DNA of 64,000 bases from Thermophagus sp052400625 (GTDB lineage Bacteria; Bacteroidota; Bacteroidia; Bacteroidales; Marinilabiliaceae), in assembly GCA_052400625.1 (NCBI GenBank), contig JBQTGH010000005.1. One strand, 5' to 3'. The position numbers and the translations under genes were made by a program. Within the stretch, counting starts at the first letter, position 1; the number at the start of each line of letters is the position of its first letter. Shown here piece after piece: positions 42,781 through 57,700 of the stretch. Below the pieces are notes generated by a model. The model was not told where the DNA came from. It did no database searches and worked only from the letters and a program-made list of their open reading frames with translations.

Positions 42781-45700
42781 TTGAGAAATGGCGGTCACAG
42801 CATCAACAACCGTCACACTATCCACACAGTCATGTTCGTTGGTGACATGAAGCGTTACATCATAGACACCGCTTTGTGCATATTCGTGAACGGGATGCGC
42901 TTCCTCTGAGCTGTTGCCGTCGCCAAAATCCCATAAATACCTGACCGCACCGGTTGACAAGTCAAAGAAACGCACTTCATCGCCCGGCACATAAACCGTT
43001 TCGGGCATGACACTAAAGCCTGCTTCGGGATGATCGTAAACACGGATAACCTTTTGATACCGGCCTTCTGTACCATCGGGTCCCGGAACTGTAAGCACCA
43101 CGGGGAATTCACCGGCTACGTCGAAGGTATGTGAAGGATTCTGATCACCACTGCTGTTTCCGTCACCAAAATCCCAATGGTAATTACGTTCCTGAACATC
43201 TACCGAATAATTAATGAAATTAACGGTCAAAGGCCAGCATCCTTCATCCACATCGGTGATAAACCCAGCATCCGGGGTGGGCCGATATTCAACACTTACA
43301 TCATCATACGAGTCACACTCATCCACACTGATGGTCCACCGGAACGTATTCGTTCCTTCACTCAGTCCGGTAACCCTGGTATTAAAGAATGTGGCATCCT
43401 CAAAATCACCCGTACCACCGACAATTTCCCATTTGGCATCCAAATCACCAACATTGTTGGCATTAAGAATCGCCTCTGGGTCGTAAACCACCACATCTTC
43501 CCCGGCATAAGCATCGGTTTTGTTACTTCTGACGGTAACCGTGCTTTCGGTCTTACACTCATCGTAAGAAATGGTCCATTTAAAGACATTTTCACCGAAA
43601 CCGATATCGCTAACAATGGAGCTTGGCGAATTGGGATCATCGAAAGTTCCGGCCCCACTCACCACGGTCCATGTACCGATGGCGGGGTCGGGGGGATAAT
43701 TTCCATTGAGGGTGGTATAATTTTCACAAATGGTTTTATCGTTCCCCGCATCACTTTGTTCGGGCACCTTATTGAAGATTTTAACGGTATCGCGAGAATA
43801 ACATTTCGTACCGTTCCAAATCTCCCACATAAGGATATTTTCACCAAACCCAAGATTTTCGATTAGAGTAGACTCATCGCCCGGGTTTTGGAACGATCCG
43901 GTACCGGACACAAGATACCATTCTCCGGTTCCATAGAGGGCCGGATTGGCATCCAGTTGCGCCCAATCTTTACAATCGGCCACATCAGGACCGGCATTGG
44001 CCTGAGTCGGCGTATTATTTTCAATAACGATGGTATCGGAAAGAGTACATTGACCTTGACTAACTGTCCACTTAAGTTTGGTAACTCCCGGCACCAGATT
44101 CTTAATCTCGGTACTTGGATCGGTCACATCGGCAATGTAGCCACCACCTTCAATGATGGACCAAAGGCCGGAGCCATATTCGGGGGTTAGCGCCCTCAGA
44201 TCATGATTGGGTTCGCACACCTCAATATCTCCACCGGCAAAGGGTTCGGAAGGCAGGTTATTCAATATGAGCACCTCATCTGAGGAACGACATATTCCAT
44301 TTTCCACAATCCAACGAAGAACATTTTCGCCTTTGGCAAGGCCTGATACTGCCGCTTTGGGATTGGTGATATCCGATCCGGCGATGGTGGCCGATCCGGC
44401 AATAACCTCCCAGTGTCCGGTCCCGATTTCAGGCTCTAAAGCATCGAGCACCGTTTCATCGCTACAGAGAGGTTGGGTATTACCGGCATAGGCAGTACTG
44501 GGCATAGCGTTGGTAATGGAAACCTCTTCATAGGTCTGACATCCTTTGTAGTTAATTGTCCACCGCAGTCTATTGACCCCTTTACGCAGGTTTCGAACAG
44601 TTGTATTCGGATTGTTGATATCGTCGAAATAGGCCTGACTGGTTCCGCCAACAACGGTCCAGGTTCCGGTACCCGGCAATGGACTATTGCCTTGCAGAAT
44701 TTCGGTATCCGAACAAATGGTGCGGCTATCTCCCACCTCAGCCTGTATGGTGTTGTAGTCGATCTGCACATCATCAAATGACCGGCACCCTTCATGCTCG
44801 ATGGTCCAACGGAAAATATTGGCGCCAAACTTCAGCGAATCAACTCTGGCAGAAGGGTTATCAAGGGCCGAGAATTTACCGCCACCGTTTCGAATGGTCC
44901 AGCTACCGGTACCCACCACCGGAATATTGGCCGTGAGGTGTACATAGTTATCACAAGTGGCAGCATTATCTCCTGCATCGGCAGTCGTTGGCTGATTATT
45001 CACAATCCGAACGGTATCCACATCGGTACACTCACCGTTGGTAATACTCCAGGTCAGGAGGTTTTCTCCCTGCTGAAGGTTTCGTACTACGGTATAGGGA
45101 TCTTCCGGATCCACAAACTCAGCCGATCCACTGCCCCCAATAATTCCCCAGGTACCGATCCCCGGCGAGGGATTGTTGGCTTCGAGTGCCGTAGTATCGA
45201 CGCACAGAGGCGTAGAAGCATCATAACGGATAATGGCCTCTTTGAAATCGTTACTGATTACGACATCATCGAAATCGGAACAATTACCGTTGGTGATGGT
45301 CCATCGGAATCGGTTTTCCCCGACTCCGAGATTGGTAACTTTCGTATCGGGCCGAGTGGGGTCTTCAATAGTCCCCGAGCCGGAAATAAGGCTCCATTCA
45401 CCGGTATGATAAATATCCAAACTTCCCGAAAGGACAACGCTATCTTCACAAACCGCGATATCTCTTCCCGCATTGGGGATAGAAGGTGTGTTGTTAACGA
45501 TGGTTACGGTATCGGTAGAAGAACAGTATTCGGTGGAAATAACCCACAAGAAACGGTTGGTTCCACGAGCAATATTGCGCGCCATGTTACCGTCAAATTC
45601 GGCAGCCCCATCCAGGATTCTCCATTCGCCGGTTCCATGATTGGGAATATTGGGTTCCAGTTTGGCACTATCGGTACAGAGGGTTTGATCTTCTCCGGCA

Positions 45701-48700
45701 ATAGCCTGTGTCGCAATACCATTAATAATGGTAACAGTGTCGGTAGAATAACACACCCGACTACCGGAGCCTTTTTCAATGGTATAGACGAATCTGTTTT
45801 CGCCCTGCGACAGGCCAACCACATCGGTCTGCGGTTGATCGGGCGTAAGGAGTGTCCCGCTTCCGGAAACAGTTTTCCAGGAGACGCTTCCCATTCCGGC
45901 ATCAGGGGTATTACCAAGTAAGGTATAAGATTCACTACAGGTGTAGTCGTTGGCCCCCGCACGCGCATCATCGGGTCTATTATTAATAACAATGATTGTA
46001 TCGGAAGAGAAAGAAGTTCCCTGTCCATAGGAAATGGTCCAAACAAATTCATTTTGTCCGGGACCAATGTCGTAGACTCTGGTTTTTGGATCTCTCTCAT
46101 TTTCGAACTTACCGGAGCCAAATCGTCCCAGCGTCCATTTACCGATAGCGTTTTCAGGATCATTGGCATTCATAGTGGCCTCATCCGAACAGGTATAGAT
46201 GTCGGGTCCGGTTTCGGCTTCAATCACATCACCGTTAGTGACCTGCACTTCGTCATAAGCAGAACAGTTGCCAATTGTAACGGTCCATCGGAAAATATTG
46301 GGTCCTCGCACCAAATTCCTTATGATGGTAGTGGGATCTGTTGGATCCAGGATATCTCCCCCACCCGAAATAATGGACCACACCCCGGTGGCACGATCCT
46401 GCAAATCGGCCTGCATGGTTGCCTCACCACTTCCGTCGTTAATAATCTGATCCCCTCCGGCATCCACATTATCCACCGTATTAACCAGAATATTAACCAC
46501 ATCAGAAGAAGAACAACCCGACTGATTATGCACCACATTCCAACGTAAAATATTTTCTCCTTTGGCCAGCTGCACCCCTACATTAGGGTTCCCGGCGTCA
46601 CCGTCAAATACCGCCCCTCCGCTTCCGGGTTCAATGGTCCACAGGCCGGAATATCCGGCGGGAACCGGATCCGCATCCAGAAGGATATAACGGCTACACG
46701 ATACGGTATCTTTTCCGGCAAAAGCAACCACTTGCTGGTTGATGACTTTCAGATCGGCAGAAGAAGAACAGTTGCCATTAAAAATGGTCCAACGGTAAAT
46801 ATTCACGCCTAGTCCCACATTGGTCACTCTTGTTTTGGGATCATTAACATCCACAAAATCACCACTACCCTGTACCACGCTCCATCTGCCAACCTCATAG
46901 GCAGCAGGTGTATTTCCTGACAGCACGGTATCACTTTTACAAATCCTTTGCTCACTGCCAACCGTCGCTTGAGTAGGCGCCATACTGGTAATGACTATTT
47001 CATCGGAGCTTTCACAACCGTTTTTATAGAGTGTCCATCTCAACCGGTTGTCTCCATTTACCAAACCACTTACCTCTGTTTGATAAGAGGTACCATCGGC
47101 AAAGGTGGCCGAACCGGAGGCAGCATCCAAGGCCGTCCAGTAGCCCACAACTCCGGCAGGTGGCTCAGTAGCCATCAGTTGAACGGTACTCTGGCAAGTA
47201 GTAAAATCGTCTCCGGCTTCCACATCCAGCTGATTATTGCGTATCACCACTTCATCGAAGGTGGAACAATGTCCGTTTTTGGTGATGGTCCACCGGATGA
47301 CATTTTCTCCTCTTGCCAGGTTGGTCAACCGAACCTCATAGTCATTGCCTCCGATTGGTGTAATGGTGGCACGCCCTTTTTCTACGGTCCATACTCCAAT
47401 TCCTTCAACAGGGTCATTGGCCACCAAAATGGTATCGTCACTACACAAGTCAATAACATCCTGATCGTAGATCACGGCCTGATCGGGTTGATCATTCACG
47501 ATTTCTACCTCTGCATAACTATCGCATCCGTTTTGGGTAATGGTCCATCGAATGATATTGGAACCGGGTGCCAAATCATAGATTGAAGTAGAGGGAGAGG
47601 TAGCATCATCAAAGATTCCACTTCCCGATTCCACCGACCAGCGACCACTGGTATTGGAATAGGCCGGAATAGGTGTGGCATAAAGATTACTGGTGGCATC
47701 ACAGGTCAGTGTTTTCTCAGCATCAGCAATTACGGTCAGTTGATTATTCCGTAACGTTACTTCATCACTGATACTACATCCGTTACTTCCGGAAGCAATA
47801 TTGGTCACCGTCCATCGCAAAACCACATCCCCTCTACTGATATTAGACACGGAGGTATTCGGATCATTCGGAGATGCGATATCTGCATATCCTGATACCA
47901 CTTCCCAAGTCCCTTGCCAGTCGGCATTGATGACGGATGGATCGGCTGCTGACATGGTGGTTGTATTACCACATACCTGCTGATCTCCTCCTGCATCGGC
48001 TTGCGGCAAAGGATGAACTTCCACCTCCAGCGTCGAGGTAACATCCGAAATTCCACAGTTATTTTCGGGCGTAACGGTTATGTCACCGATGGTTGCATCC
48101 AGTGCCGGATCCAGCTCTACCACAATTTTGGCAGTTCCCTGACCGGAAACAATGAAGAAGCCGGTGGGGACCGTCCAATTATATTTGGAGGCATCAGCAA
48201 CGGGGGTTACACTATAACTGATGGCAGTGGATCCCTGACACAAATCTTCGGGACCGGCAATGGCACCGATGGTCAGAGGTCGTTCATCCACATTAATCTG
48301 CAGCGTTCTATTGGGGCCGGGTCCACAATTATTCTGGGCATAAACCGAGATATTACCAGTGACAGCATCATTGGCAAATTGCACTTCAATCTCCCGTGTT
48401 CCATCCCCGGAAAGAATGGTAGCTCCTGTCGGCAACGACCATACATAGCCGGTAGCATTGGCCACCGGATCAACAGAATAGGTCTGAATGCTTCCTTGAC
48501 AAACAATGTCGTTACCCACGATGGGAGCAGGCTGCTCGGGGAACGGACGCACGGTAACCCTCACAGAGCCGGAAACGCTCTGTTGGCATCCGTTGGCATC
48601 CTGTAAGCTGACAAGCTCATAATCAGTGGTCACAAGAGGTGAAACACTCAGATCAAATGTATTGTTAATAATAGGACCTACCGTTCGCGGAGTTCCATTT

Positions 48701-51700
48701 TCAGTGAAGGTGACCGTCCAAGGTCCGGTACCGGCCGTAAATTCGAATGTCAGATCGGTACTCTGGCCCTCACATATTTCTGCATTTCCTGATAGCGTCA
48801 CTTCAGGCAGTTCGTGAACGGTAATATTAGCGGTACCTGTACCGGTGTTGGAACAATAAACATCTGAAACACTTAATATCTCATATGAAGCATCCGCTGC
48901 GGGGGTTACCGTAAAGAGGTTAAACGTACCGGTAAAAGTTTGATTCCAGCTGTTGGTTCCGTCCGAAATCACCACCTCCCAGGGGGAGGTCCCGGTCAGC
49001 TCAATGGCCACATCCCTGCTTTCGCCCAGACATAGTTCTGCATCACCAAAGATGGTGGCGGTAGGTAAGGGATGAACTTCTACGGTCGCCGTTCCGGAAG
49101 CGGTCCCTTTATTGCAGGCAGTACCTTGTTCCACAAATCCGGTGATAGTATATTGTGTAATACCCACCGCCGGCACATTATTGGGTTGGAACTGATAAGG
49201 AGACGAGTTTACAATATAAGTTTCACCATCACTTAATTGCACTTCTAACGGTCTGGCTGCAACATCCCAGTTGGAGGTAATAATTTGCAGCATAGGCAAT
49301 TCGCCCTCACACAATTCTTCACTACCCGTAACAGTGCTCAGCAACAGTTCTGCCTCCGGTTGTTCAATAACTATTTTCTGTTCGAGATAACAATCGGTGT
49401 TGATATTATATAGGCCATCGCCATAACCGTCGGTAAAAGTATCATTGTCATAATTAACTTCATTCACATTACTATCGTCGATCACCCTAACGGTATATGA
49501 ACCGGCAGGAAGATTACTGAATGTGAATACTTCACCTGAGGTGGGTGAATAATTGTCTGCGGTACCAAAAGGCCCACCGCTAAGCGTCACATAATAATTG
49601 CCACCAATTTCATCAGCGACTCCTCCTCCTACCGAAATTTCAATAATTCCGGTAGTGGCGCTGTAGCATTCCACCTGTTGCGAAACAGTGGCATTCAATT
49701 GAAGTGCTGTTGGCTGCAACAGGGTAACTTCTTTTCTAACTTCAACCCCATTTGCATCTATCCCTGACACTTCATAATCGCCGGCCGCCAACCCGGAAAA
49801 TACAACATTGTTTTGATTGGTGACCTGATCAACTTGTCCGGAACCATCGTACAAGGTAATGGATTGATAAGGCAAAGTACCGCCTATCATGTCAACGGTA
49901 ATCTCACCATTTCCGTCGCCATTACATTTTCCGACACTACGTTTACTGATCACAAGTTCGAGCAATGCATTGGGTTCCGTAACAACAATGTTAAGAATTT
50001 CATCGGAGCATCCATATTCATCCTCCACATAAACCCGGTAAGTTCCTGCCTCCAGGTTATTAACCACCTCAAGACCATCGCTTCCGGCAACCGGATTACC
50101 ACTATCATCGAACCAAAGAATGGTATATGAACCGGTTCCGCCCTCAACATCCACCTCTATGGCGCCGTCATCGCCACCGGTGGTGGTGACATGATCCACA
50201 TGGACGAGAGCAACGGACAAAGCCTCATCAGGTTGCGGAACATTTATTGTTGTCCCATAAGCGCCGGAATAATCCAGGATACAGCCGTTGGCATCAGTGA
50301 TCACAACATTGTAATCGCCGGAACGTATGTTGTTCAAATCTTCTAATGTGGGATCAGGTATTATTCCCGGGCCGGTCCATTGGAAACTGTATGGGCCCGT
50401 TCCGCCACCCACCGTGATGTCGATGGCACCGGTTGCAGCACCCCGACATTTAACGCTATCCACAGAAACATCTGTAACCACGATAGGCGTGGCAGGCTCG
50501 TTAATCGCAAAGGTACGGGTAACAGAACAGGAAGTCCCGTCAATAACATCGGTCACCACGACCGTATAACTACCGGCCTTCAATCCTGAGATATTCTGGT
50601 TAACAGAATTAAACCCATCAGGACCATTCCAAATATAGCTGTATGCCCCGGAACCACCGGTCACATTAATATTAATAGCGCCCGTAGAGGCACCGAAGCA
50701 ACGGACATGCGTTATATCACTTCCAATAGAAATGGTATTCGCAACCTCCACCTCAATATCAGAGATGGTAATGGAACATGGTCCGTCAGGATTACTGTCG
50801 GTAATGACCACCTCATAGGTACCGGCAGACAAACCACTTTGGTCTTCCTCTGTAACTGACAGGCCGCTTCCATCGGAAGTTGACCAACTATAAGTGTACG
50901 GAGAAACACCACCAATAACAGTAAGATTAATAGCACCGTTGTTAGCCCCCGGACAGGTTTCCGACTTAACGGTATGGGTCGCATTCAATGGTTTGGAAAG
51001 AGTTACCGACTTACTAATGTTGCAGTTATGTGCATTTCCCACATCCACCATAGTCACGGTATATTCCCCACCGGGAAGATTGGTTTGGGTGGTCAGGAAA
51101 GAAGAAGAGGTATCCACACCGGGCCCTGCCCAAATATATTCATAACTGCCGGTACCGCCGGAAGGCGACGTAATAGTAATTGAATTCTCCTGCAAACAAT
51201 TGGATGGATCCACATCAAGGATAAAACTAAGTGGATCAGGCTCATCCACCGTAAAGCTTCGGGTTACGGAGCATCCATCGGCATCCGTAATAACCACCGT
51301 ATATTCCCCACCGGGAAGGTCGGTTTGATGCCAGTCACCTTGGGTTATATAGGGTGATGCATCCCAAGTGAGGGTATAGCTTCCTGATCCTCCTGAAATA
51401 GAGGTAATGTTAATTTCTCCATTGGGGGTTACACCTCCACAATCAACATGAGAGATATAGCTATCGATTACAAAAGGAGCAGGTTCCGTTACCTCTACCG
51501 CTAAAGTAGCTGTATAAGGATTACCGCTAACGGCACAGATCTGAGAATGATCGGTCACCACCACTTGATAGTTTCCGGCAAGCAATCCACTCAAGTCCTG
51601 AGAAACGGAGGAAGAAGGATCGTCCCAACTATAAGTGTAATTAGCACTACCACCCGAAACGGTCAAATTAATAATTCCATTGCTGCCGCCATTACACTTG

Positions 51701-54700
51701 ACAGGTGTGGTCAGGGCAGTAAGAACAGGTTTGCCAAACACTGTAATACTCTTGGTAACAGAACAATTCCTGTGATCGGTTACGGTCACGCTATAAGTAC
51801 CTCCAACAGTAATATCCGAAATTTCCTCATCCGACACCTGTGTAAATCCTCCCGGACCACTCCAGGTAAAAGAGTATGGTGCTGTGCCACCGGTCAGACC
51901 ACTCAACGTAATCGATCTGGAATAACCAGCGGAACATTCAAGTGAAGTACTCAATGAAAAATCGATACTCAAAGGTTGTGGTACATAAAAACTTCCCGAC
52001 GCTTCGCAACCATCAGCATCTATAGCAGTAACCTGATAGGTGCCCGCGGTGAGGCCGGTCCACTGACCATCATTATCGATGTCTGCGACGCCATCCAGAT
52101 AATAGGCAACGGGAGGAACCGCATTAACCACATCATCCACGATGATGGCTCCATTGGCTCCACCATTGCAACTTACCGGTATAACCGAAGCATCCAAATA
52201 AAGCGTTTTCCCATTGTCAACTTTATACGTACGAACCAGTGTGCAACCCCGGTCAACATCTGTCAGTGTCAAAACGTAGCTTCCACTGGTTAAACCACTT
52301 AAATCCTGATTACTGGCATAAATAGCAGCTTCGCCATCCTTATTCCACTGATAAGTATAATTACCTGATCCTCCGCTGATAGTGATATCAATTGCGCCAT
52401 CGGAAGCACCGAAACATGAGACATGGTCAACAACTGCCTGGATATCAATATAAGAGAAGCTAACAACATCCGTATAGATGCATCCGGAGGGATTAGAAGA
52501 GTTCGCATCAGTGATAAAAAGATCATAGTTCCCTTCCGGAATGCCGGTAATATCATTGATGACGAGAGGTTGGGTTGAAGAGCTGCGAATCCACACCAGG
52601 CTGTTTCCTGTAACCTGATGGATAAGTTCTATCCGATAAGAGTATTCACCCAAACCGTTAACCACGCCACCGGAAAGTTCCAGCTCCAATTCACCACCTG
52701 AACCGTCTGATTCACATTCTATTTTAGCATCCACTCCTGTAACCACCAATTGATTCGGTTCCTGGATAGTGGCTGAAGAAGTGGCTGTACATCCATGCGC
52801 GTCCTCGACGTTAAAATTGTTGATGCCTGCCGAAAGTCCGGTAGCTACAAAAGTTCCGGTTCCCGACCAGTTCAGATGAGCAGCACTACCTGTAAGATCA
52901 TAAGGACCACTGCCACCTTCAACCCTCAACGTCACTTCACCCGAATTATCACCATAACAGGTAGTAATATCTTTTTGTCCGGAGAGTATAAGCTCCAAAT
53001 CTTCCGGTTGAGTTATCTGAATGCCGGCAGAGGTAGCAGTACATCCATGAAGATTACCGGTCACCACTACCCGGTAGGTGCCAACAGGAAGATTATTAAC
53101 AGTAGGCGTAGTAGCCTGCCCTGAAGAAGGATAAGGATCCCAACCGGTTCCGTTGTAAACCTCCCAGGCATAACTGTAGTTGCTGCCCCATCCGCCATCC
53201 ACATTGGTGACAGAGATCTCTCCATCGCCACTGCCGTAGCAGGAAAGATTTTCAGAGTCAATATCAAAAGTGATAGGATCCGGTTCATTAATATCAAATG
53301 TCGTCTCCACAATACATCCCAAATCATCAACTATTCTCAACAGGTAATCGGTCCCCGCAGACAAAGTTGCAACCGTCTCATCGCCACCCGCATCAACAGT
53401 TCCGGAAATAACACCGCCCACAGATGGTATGATGAAATAATCATAAGTGTTAGGCGTCACGGAGGCATCAGGGGTACCACCTGTCACACTGAAAGTTATG
53501 GATCCATCAGAAGCCCCTGCGCAAGTAACATCATGATCAATAGCAAAGTTAAGATTCAAAGCATCAGGGAGGTTAAAGGTGATGGTCTCCGTATAGGAAG
53601 TACCTGCATTATCCACAACTTCAGCCTCATAGGTACCTTCACCCAAATTGCTATAGTTGGCAAAATCACTTCCTGAAGAGGTTGGAGCAATCACCGTCCC
53701 CATTCTACTTAACGTAATAGAAGTATAAGGAGTCACACCACCGGTTGCCGTTAAGCTAATGGTTCCATTGGTGGCATTGTAACATGGGCCGGGCTCACCG
53801 GTTGAGATGCTCAATCCTAAAGGTGAATCCGGATCGGTAACCACAATTGGATCAGAGGTCACCGTGCAACCCAACGCATCTGTCACCTCCACACTATAAG
53901 TTCCGGCTACCAGGTTCGGTTGAACATAGACATTATTCACCAACCCGCCTACAGGATTACCGGTACTCTCTTCCGTTCCACTCCAGGTAATAGAGCTGTA
54001 AGAACCACTCCCACCCAAAATTTCTATTTCAACGGAGCCATCGTTTCCACCGGTTGTGGTAACATGATTAATATTAATGGTATTGATTTGAATATCAGCG
54101 GATGGCTGATCAACAGTCACTTCCACAAAGTCGGAACAATAATCCCCATTCCAGGCACCACTGTTGTCCCAAGCCTCAACCCGGTAATCTCCGGCAGAAA
54201 GGCCGGTAAAGGTATGGGAAGCTCCAGTTCCGTTAGAAGAGGTAGCTTGCATTACCCATGAACCCGAAATATTTTTGTACAAAACATAATTAACTCCCGA
54301 TGACGACGACCCTCCGGTTCCCTCGACAGTAATCTCACCGTCATTGCCATCATAACAGGTAACATCTTTGTCTACTGCAGCGCTCAGCGAAAAGACAGAG
54401 GCCGGCTGACTGATGGTTTCGGAAGTATTGGCCATACATCCATTATCATCCCGAACATCAATGGTGTAGGAACCTGCCACCAAATTATCAAAGATATAAC
54501 TATTGGTGTTGTTGGTCACCCAAGTAGTTCCTCCGTCGATACTAAATTCATAATTCCCAGAACCTCCGGAAGCAGAGACAGAAAGAGCTCCGCTGTTTCC
54601 GCCTCGACATAAAACATTTTGAATGACGGTTGCAGAGAGCGCCATTGCGGATGACGGTTCATCAACCACAATTCCGGAATAAGTTGCAACACAACTATTT

Positions 54701-57700
54701 CCATCCGTAACCGACACATCATAGGTTCCGGCCGGGAGTAAGTCAAAAGTATTTAATGTTTGATTGGGCCTTGTTTCGGGTCCTGCAGTAATAGAGTAAA
54801 CATAATTACCGTCTCCTCCGTTGGCTGTAATAGCAATAGCCCCATCATTCCCCGACATACAAGAAACAGGCGTAGTTGACGTATTGGTAATACTCAACTG
54901 AGCAGGCTGAGTAATTTCCACAGGCATTGCCAATGCCGCCGTACAACCATTTATATCTCTGACTGTTACACTATACGAACCGGCCATAAGACCGGTGAAG
55001 ATTTTGTCTGCACCAAAAGCTCCACCATTCAAAGAATATTCGAAAGAACCACTACCACCGGCAGCCACCACTTCAAACTGACCTGTTGCATTGCCGTAAC
55101 AATCCACATCTGAATGAGAACTTACAACTTCTGAAATCGACAGCGCCGAAGGTTCAGAAATAACGATGGCTGTTCCCAGTTGATATTCGCACCGAGGATA
55201 ATGAAGATCCCGAACAAACACATTGTAAGTTCCGGCAGTAAGCCCCGCAAAAGTTCTTTGATTACCTCCGGCAACATCGGGGTTTAACCAGTTGACCCCA
55301 TCAATGGAAAACTGATACTCAACAGCAGGGTCTCCACCGGCTGCTTCCACCACCAGTTGACCGGTTGCGGCACCATGGCAGGAGACGTGGCTACGACTCA
55401 CCTCTGTCAGTGTGATGGCCGGCACAGATTCAATCTCGATCACCTCCTCAATCCAACAACCATTAGCATCGGTAACCCGAACAGTATAGAAACCTGCGGG
55501 CATTTTTTCAATGGCGGTACCATCTCCCGTTGCGGTCACCGAACTACCACTGCCATCGGTCCATTGCACATCATACCCTGAAGGATATGTGATAAGATCG
55601 GCAAAAGCAGTACCGTCAGCTATAGTCACCCAAGCCTCGCCCTCACAGTCAACACCGGCAGTACATCCGGCACATCCGGATGGTGAACTATCGGTGGTGA
55701 CAGACAACCCGGAAGCAGGTTCGGAAATATTTACTTCCACCGGAGCAGGAAGCATACACCCGATGGCATCTTCTATTTGAACATAATAAACTTGTGCACT
55801 AAGTCCTGAAAAATTCCCTGAATTATTATCGTCCACCAGAGACGATAATGCCGCATCATTATACAGATAGAACCAGTAAGGACCGCTACCACCAGAAGCA
55901 GAAACAGTTATTTTCCCATTGGTATCACCGGGACAAGAGACATTTTGTTTGGTGTAAGAAGCAGTAACATTGTTTTCACGAACTTCCACCGTTCCGTTCA
56001 TCCATTGTGAACAGCCTGATGGTGATGGCCAAATGGCAAGTACGGTATAATCACCCGGTACATTCACCGGAGAAAAAGTAATTGCTCCGACACTGGCATT
56101 TCCGGAAATTGTTTCCACAGGAGAGGCTATATTCCCATTTCGAATCAACAGATAATCAACACCATCCTGAGAATCATCCACACCAATTTCCACATTGTCA
56201 CCCGGACAAAAATGCCCCGGATGAGCAGAGGTAGAACTATTAGGCGTTACGTTATAGACAGCAGGGGTCTCCTTAACGGTAAAGGTTTTGGTCTTTTCAG
56301 AATTACATCCGGTAACAGGATCGTAATACACATATTGTATAGGATGATCACCCGGAATTACCGAAGAGGGATCAAACTCTGCCACCCCGTCATCCGGTGT
56401 AGCATTATTTATCCCGGCACCGAAGAAATTTCCCTCACCGGTGAAACCGCCTCCTACAAAACTGCCTTGCAAGGTCACAGGCGCATCGGACTGGCAGTAT
56501 TCAACAGGATCGGCCATTCCGGCAAAGGTGACTCCCGGTGTTTCATGAACTGTGACCGTTCGGGAGACAGAGGTAATACAACCGGTGTTGGCCGTATTAT
56601 CAAAGGTATAAGTAATCGTATAGGTTCCATAGCCCGCCTGCACCGGATCGAAAAAGAGTGGATCGCCCGATGCACCGGTATATGTGTAGGATGCCACATG
56701 AGTGGTATCGCTTCCATCATCATAATAGAGCGGGGATCGTCCAACAGCATTTAATGTGGTTGAGAAAGTATATACGGCACCGGCAATACCACCATTGTTG
56801 GGTTCAATTAAAAAAGGTCCGCCGTCGTTATCGCAATAATCGCCACTAAGGCCTGAAATATCAAGGGTAGGTACAGAGATAACACTAACATTCATTGAAT
56901 AGGAGTCTGTACAAGAGCCTGTATTTATGGTATAAGTGATGGTATAAGTATTTCCGGGTATCACATCGGGATGCGAGGGATTAAAATAATAGCCTGCCAC
57001 TCCGCCCCCCGAAGAAGTATTGATCGAAAACGTACCCCCTCCTTGGCTAGGCACCAGTTCTACCGGCCCCTGAGTTTCACAGAACTGAGTTGAAGGCGCA
57101 TTGATTGTAAAGGATGCATTGATCGCAGCCGCTACGGTAACCACCTCCTCAATGATATTATCACAAAGTCCATCATTATAGGTAAATCGGAAAAGATATT
57201 CACCCGATCCTTCTGCTGAGGGATCGAAAGAAAAAGGATTGGCAGAAGAGTTATTAGCCTGGGAATAAATCAGGCTCGGGCTGGCAGGATTGGTATTATC
57301 AAATATTGCCAGAGTTCCGCTAACCCCACTGGCCGGGACTTCATCCCCATACACACTTATGGGACCATCGGAAGCACAATAAAGAGGATTCAATCCCGGG
57401 AATTCCAAGGTTGTACCTATTTGAACCGTATGAGTAATGGTTCCGGAACAAGTCGTGGCCGGATCGGTATAAGTATATGTTATGGTATGATTTCCATTTC
57501 CAGCCACCGAAGGATCAAATTGAGCGGTTCCTGAACCAGTATCAGTAACTCCGGGACCAGAAAAATGACCATCTCCAATCACCGCTCCGGTATCATCAAA
57601 GATGCCCCGTAGGTTAATGGGGGCCTCAGTCTGGCACACCGTCAGATCACCTGCCGGAAAGGCATTCCATGGATCCCCGGCTCCAGCTGTGGACAAGCTA

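Noticed and set aside
44794..45921. A 375-codon plus-strand open frame inside the giant adhesin gene, and other long frames such as 43177-43866, 46948-47586 and 56212-56754
   Set aside because: They lie antisense to intact, family-rich repeat coding sequence, have low-complexity composition (Gly, Ile, Asn, Arg rich) and no recognisable domain. They are by-products of the repeated codon pattern.
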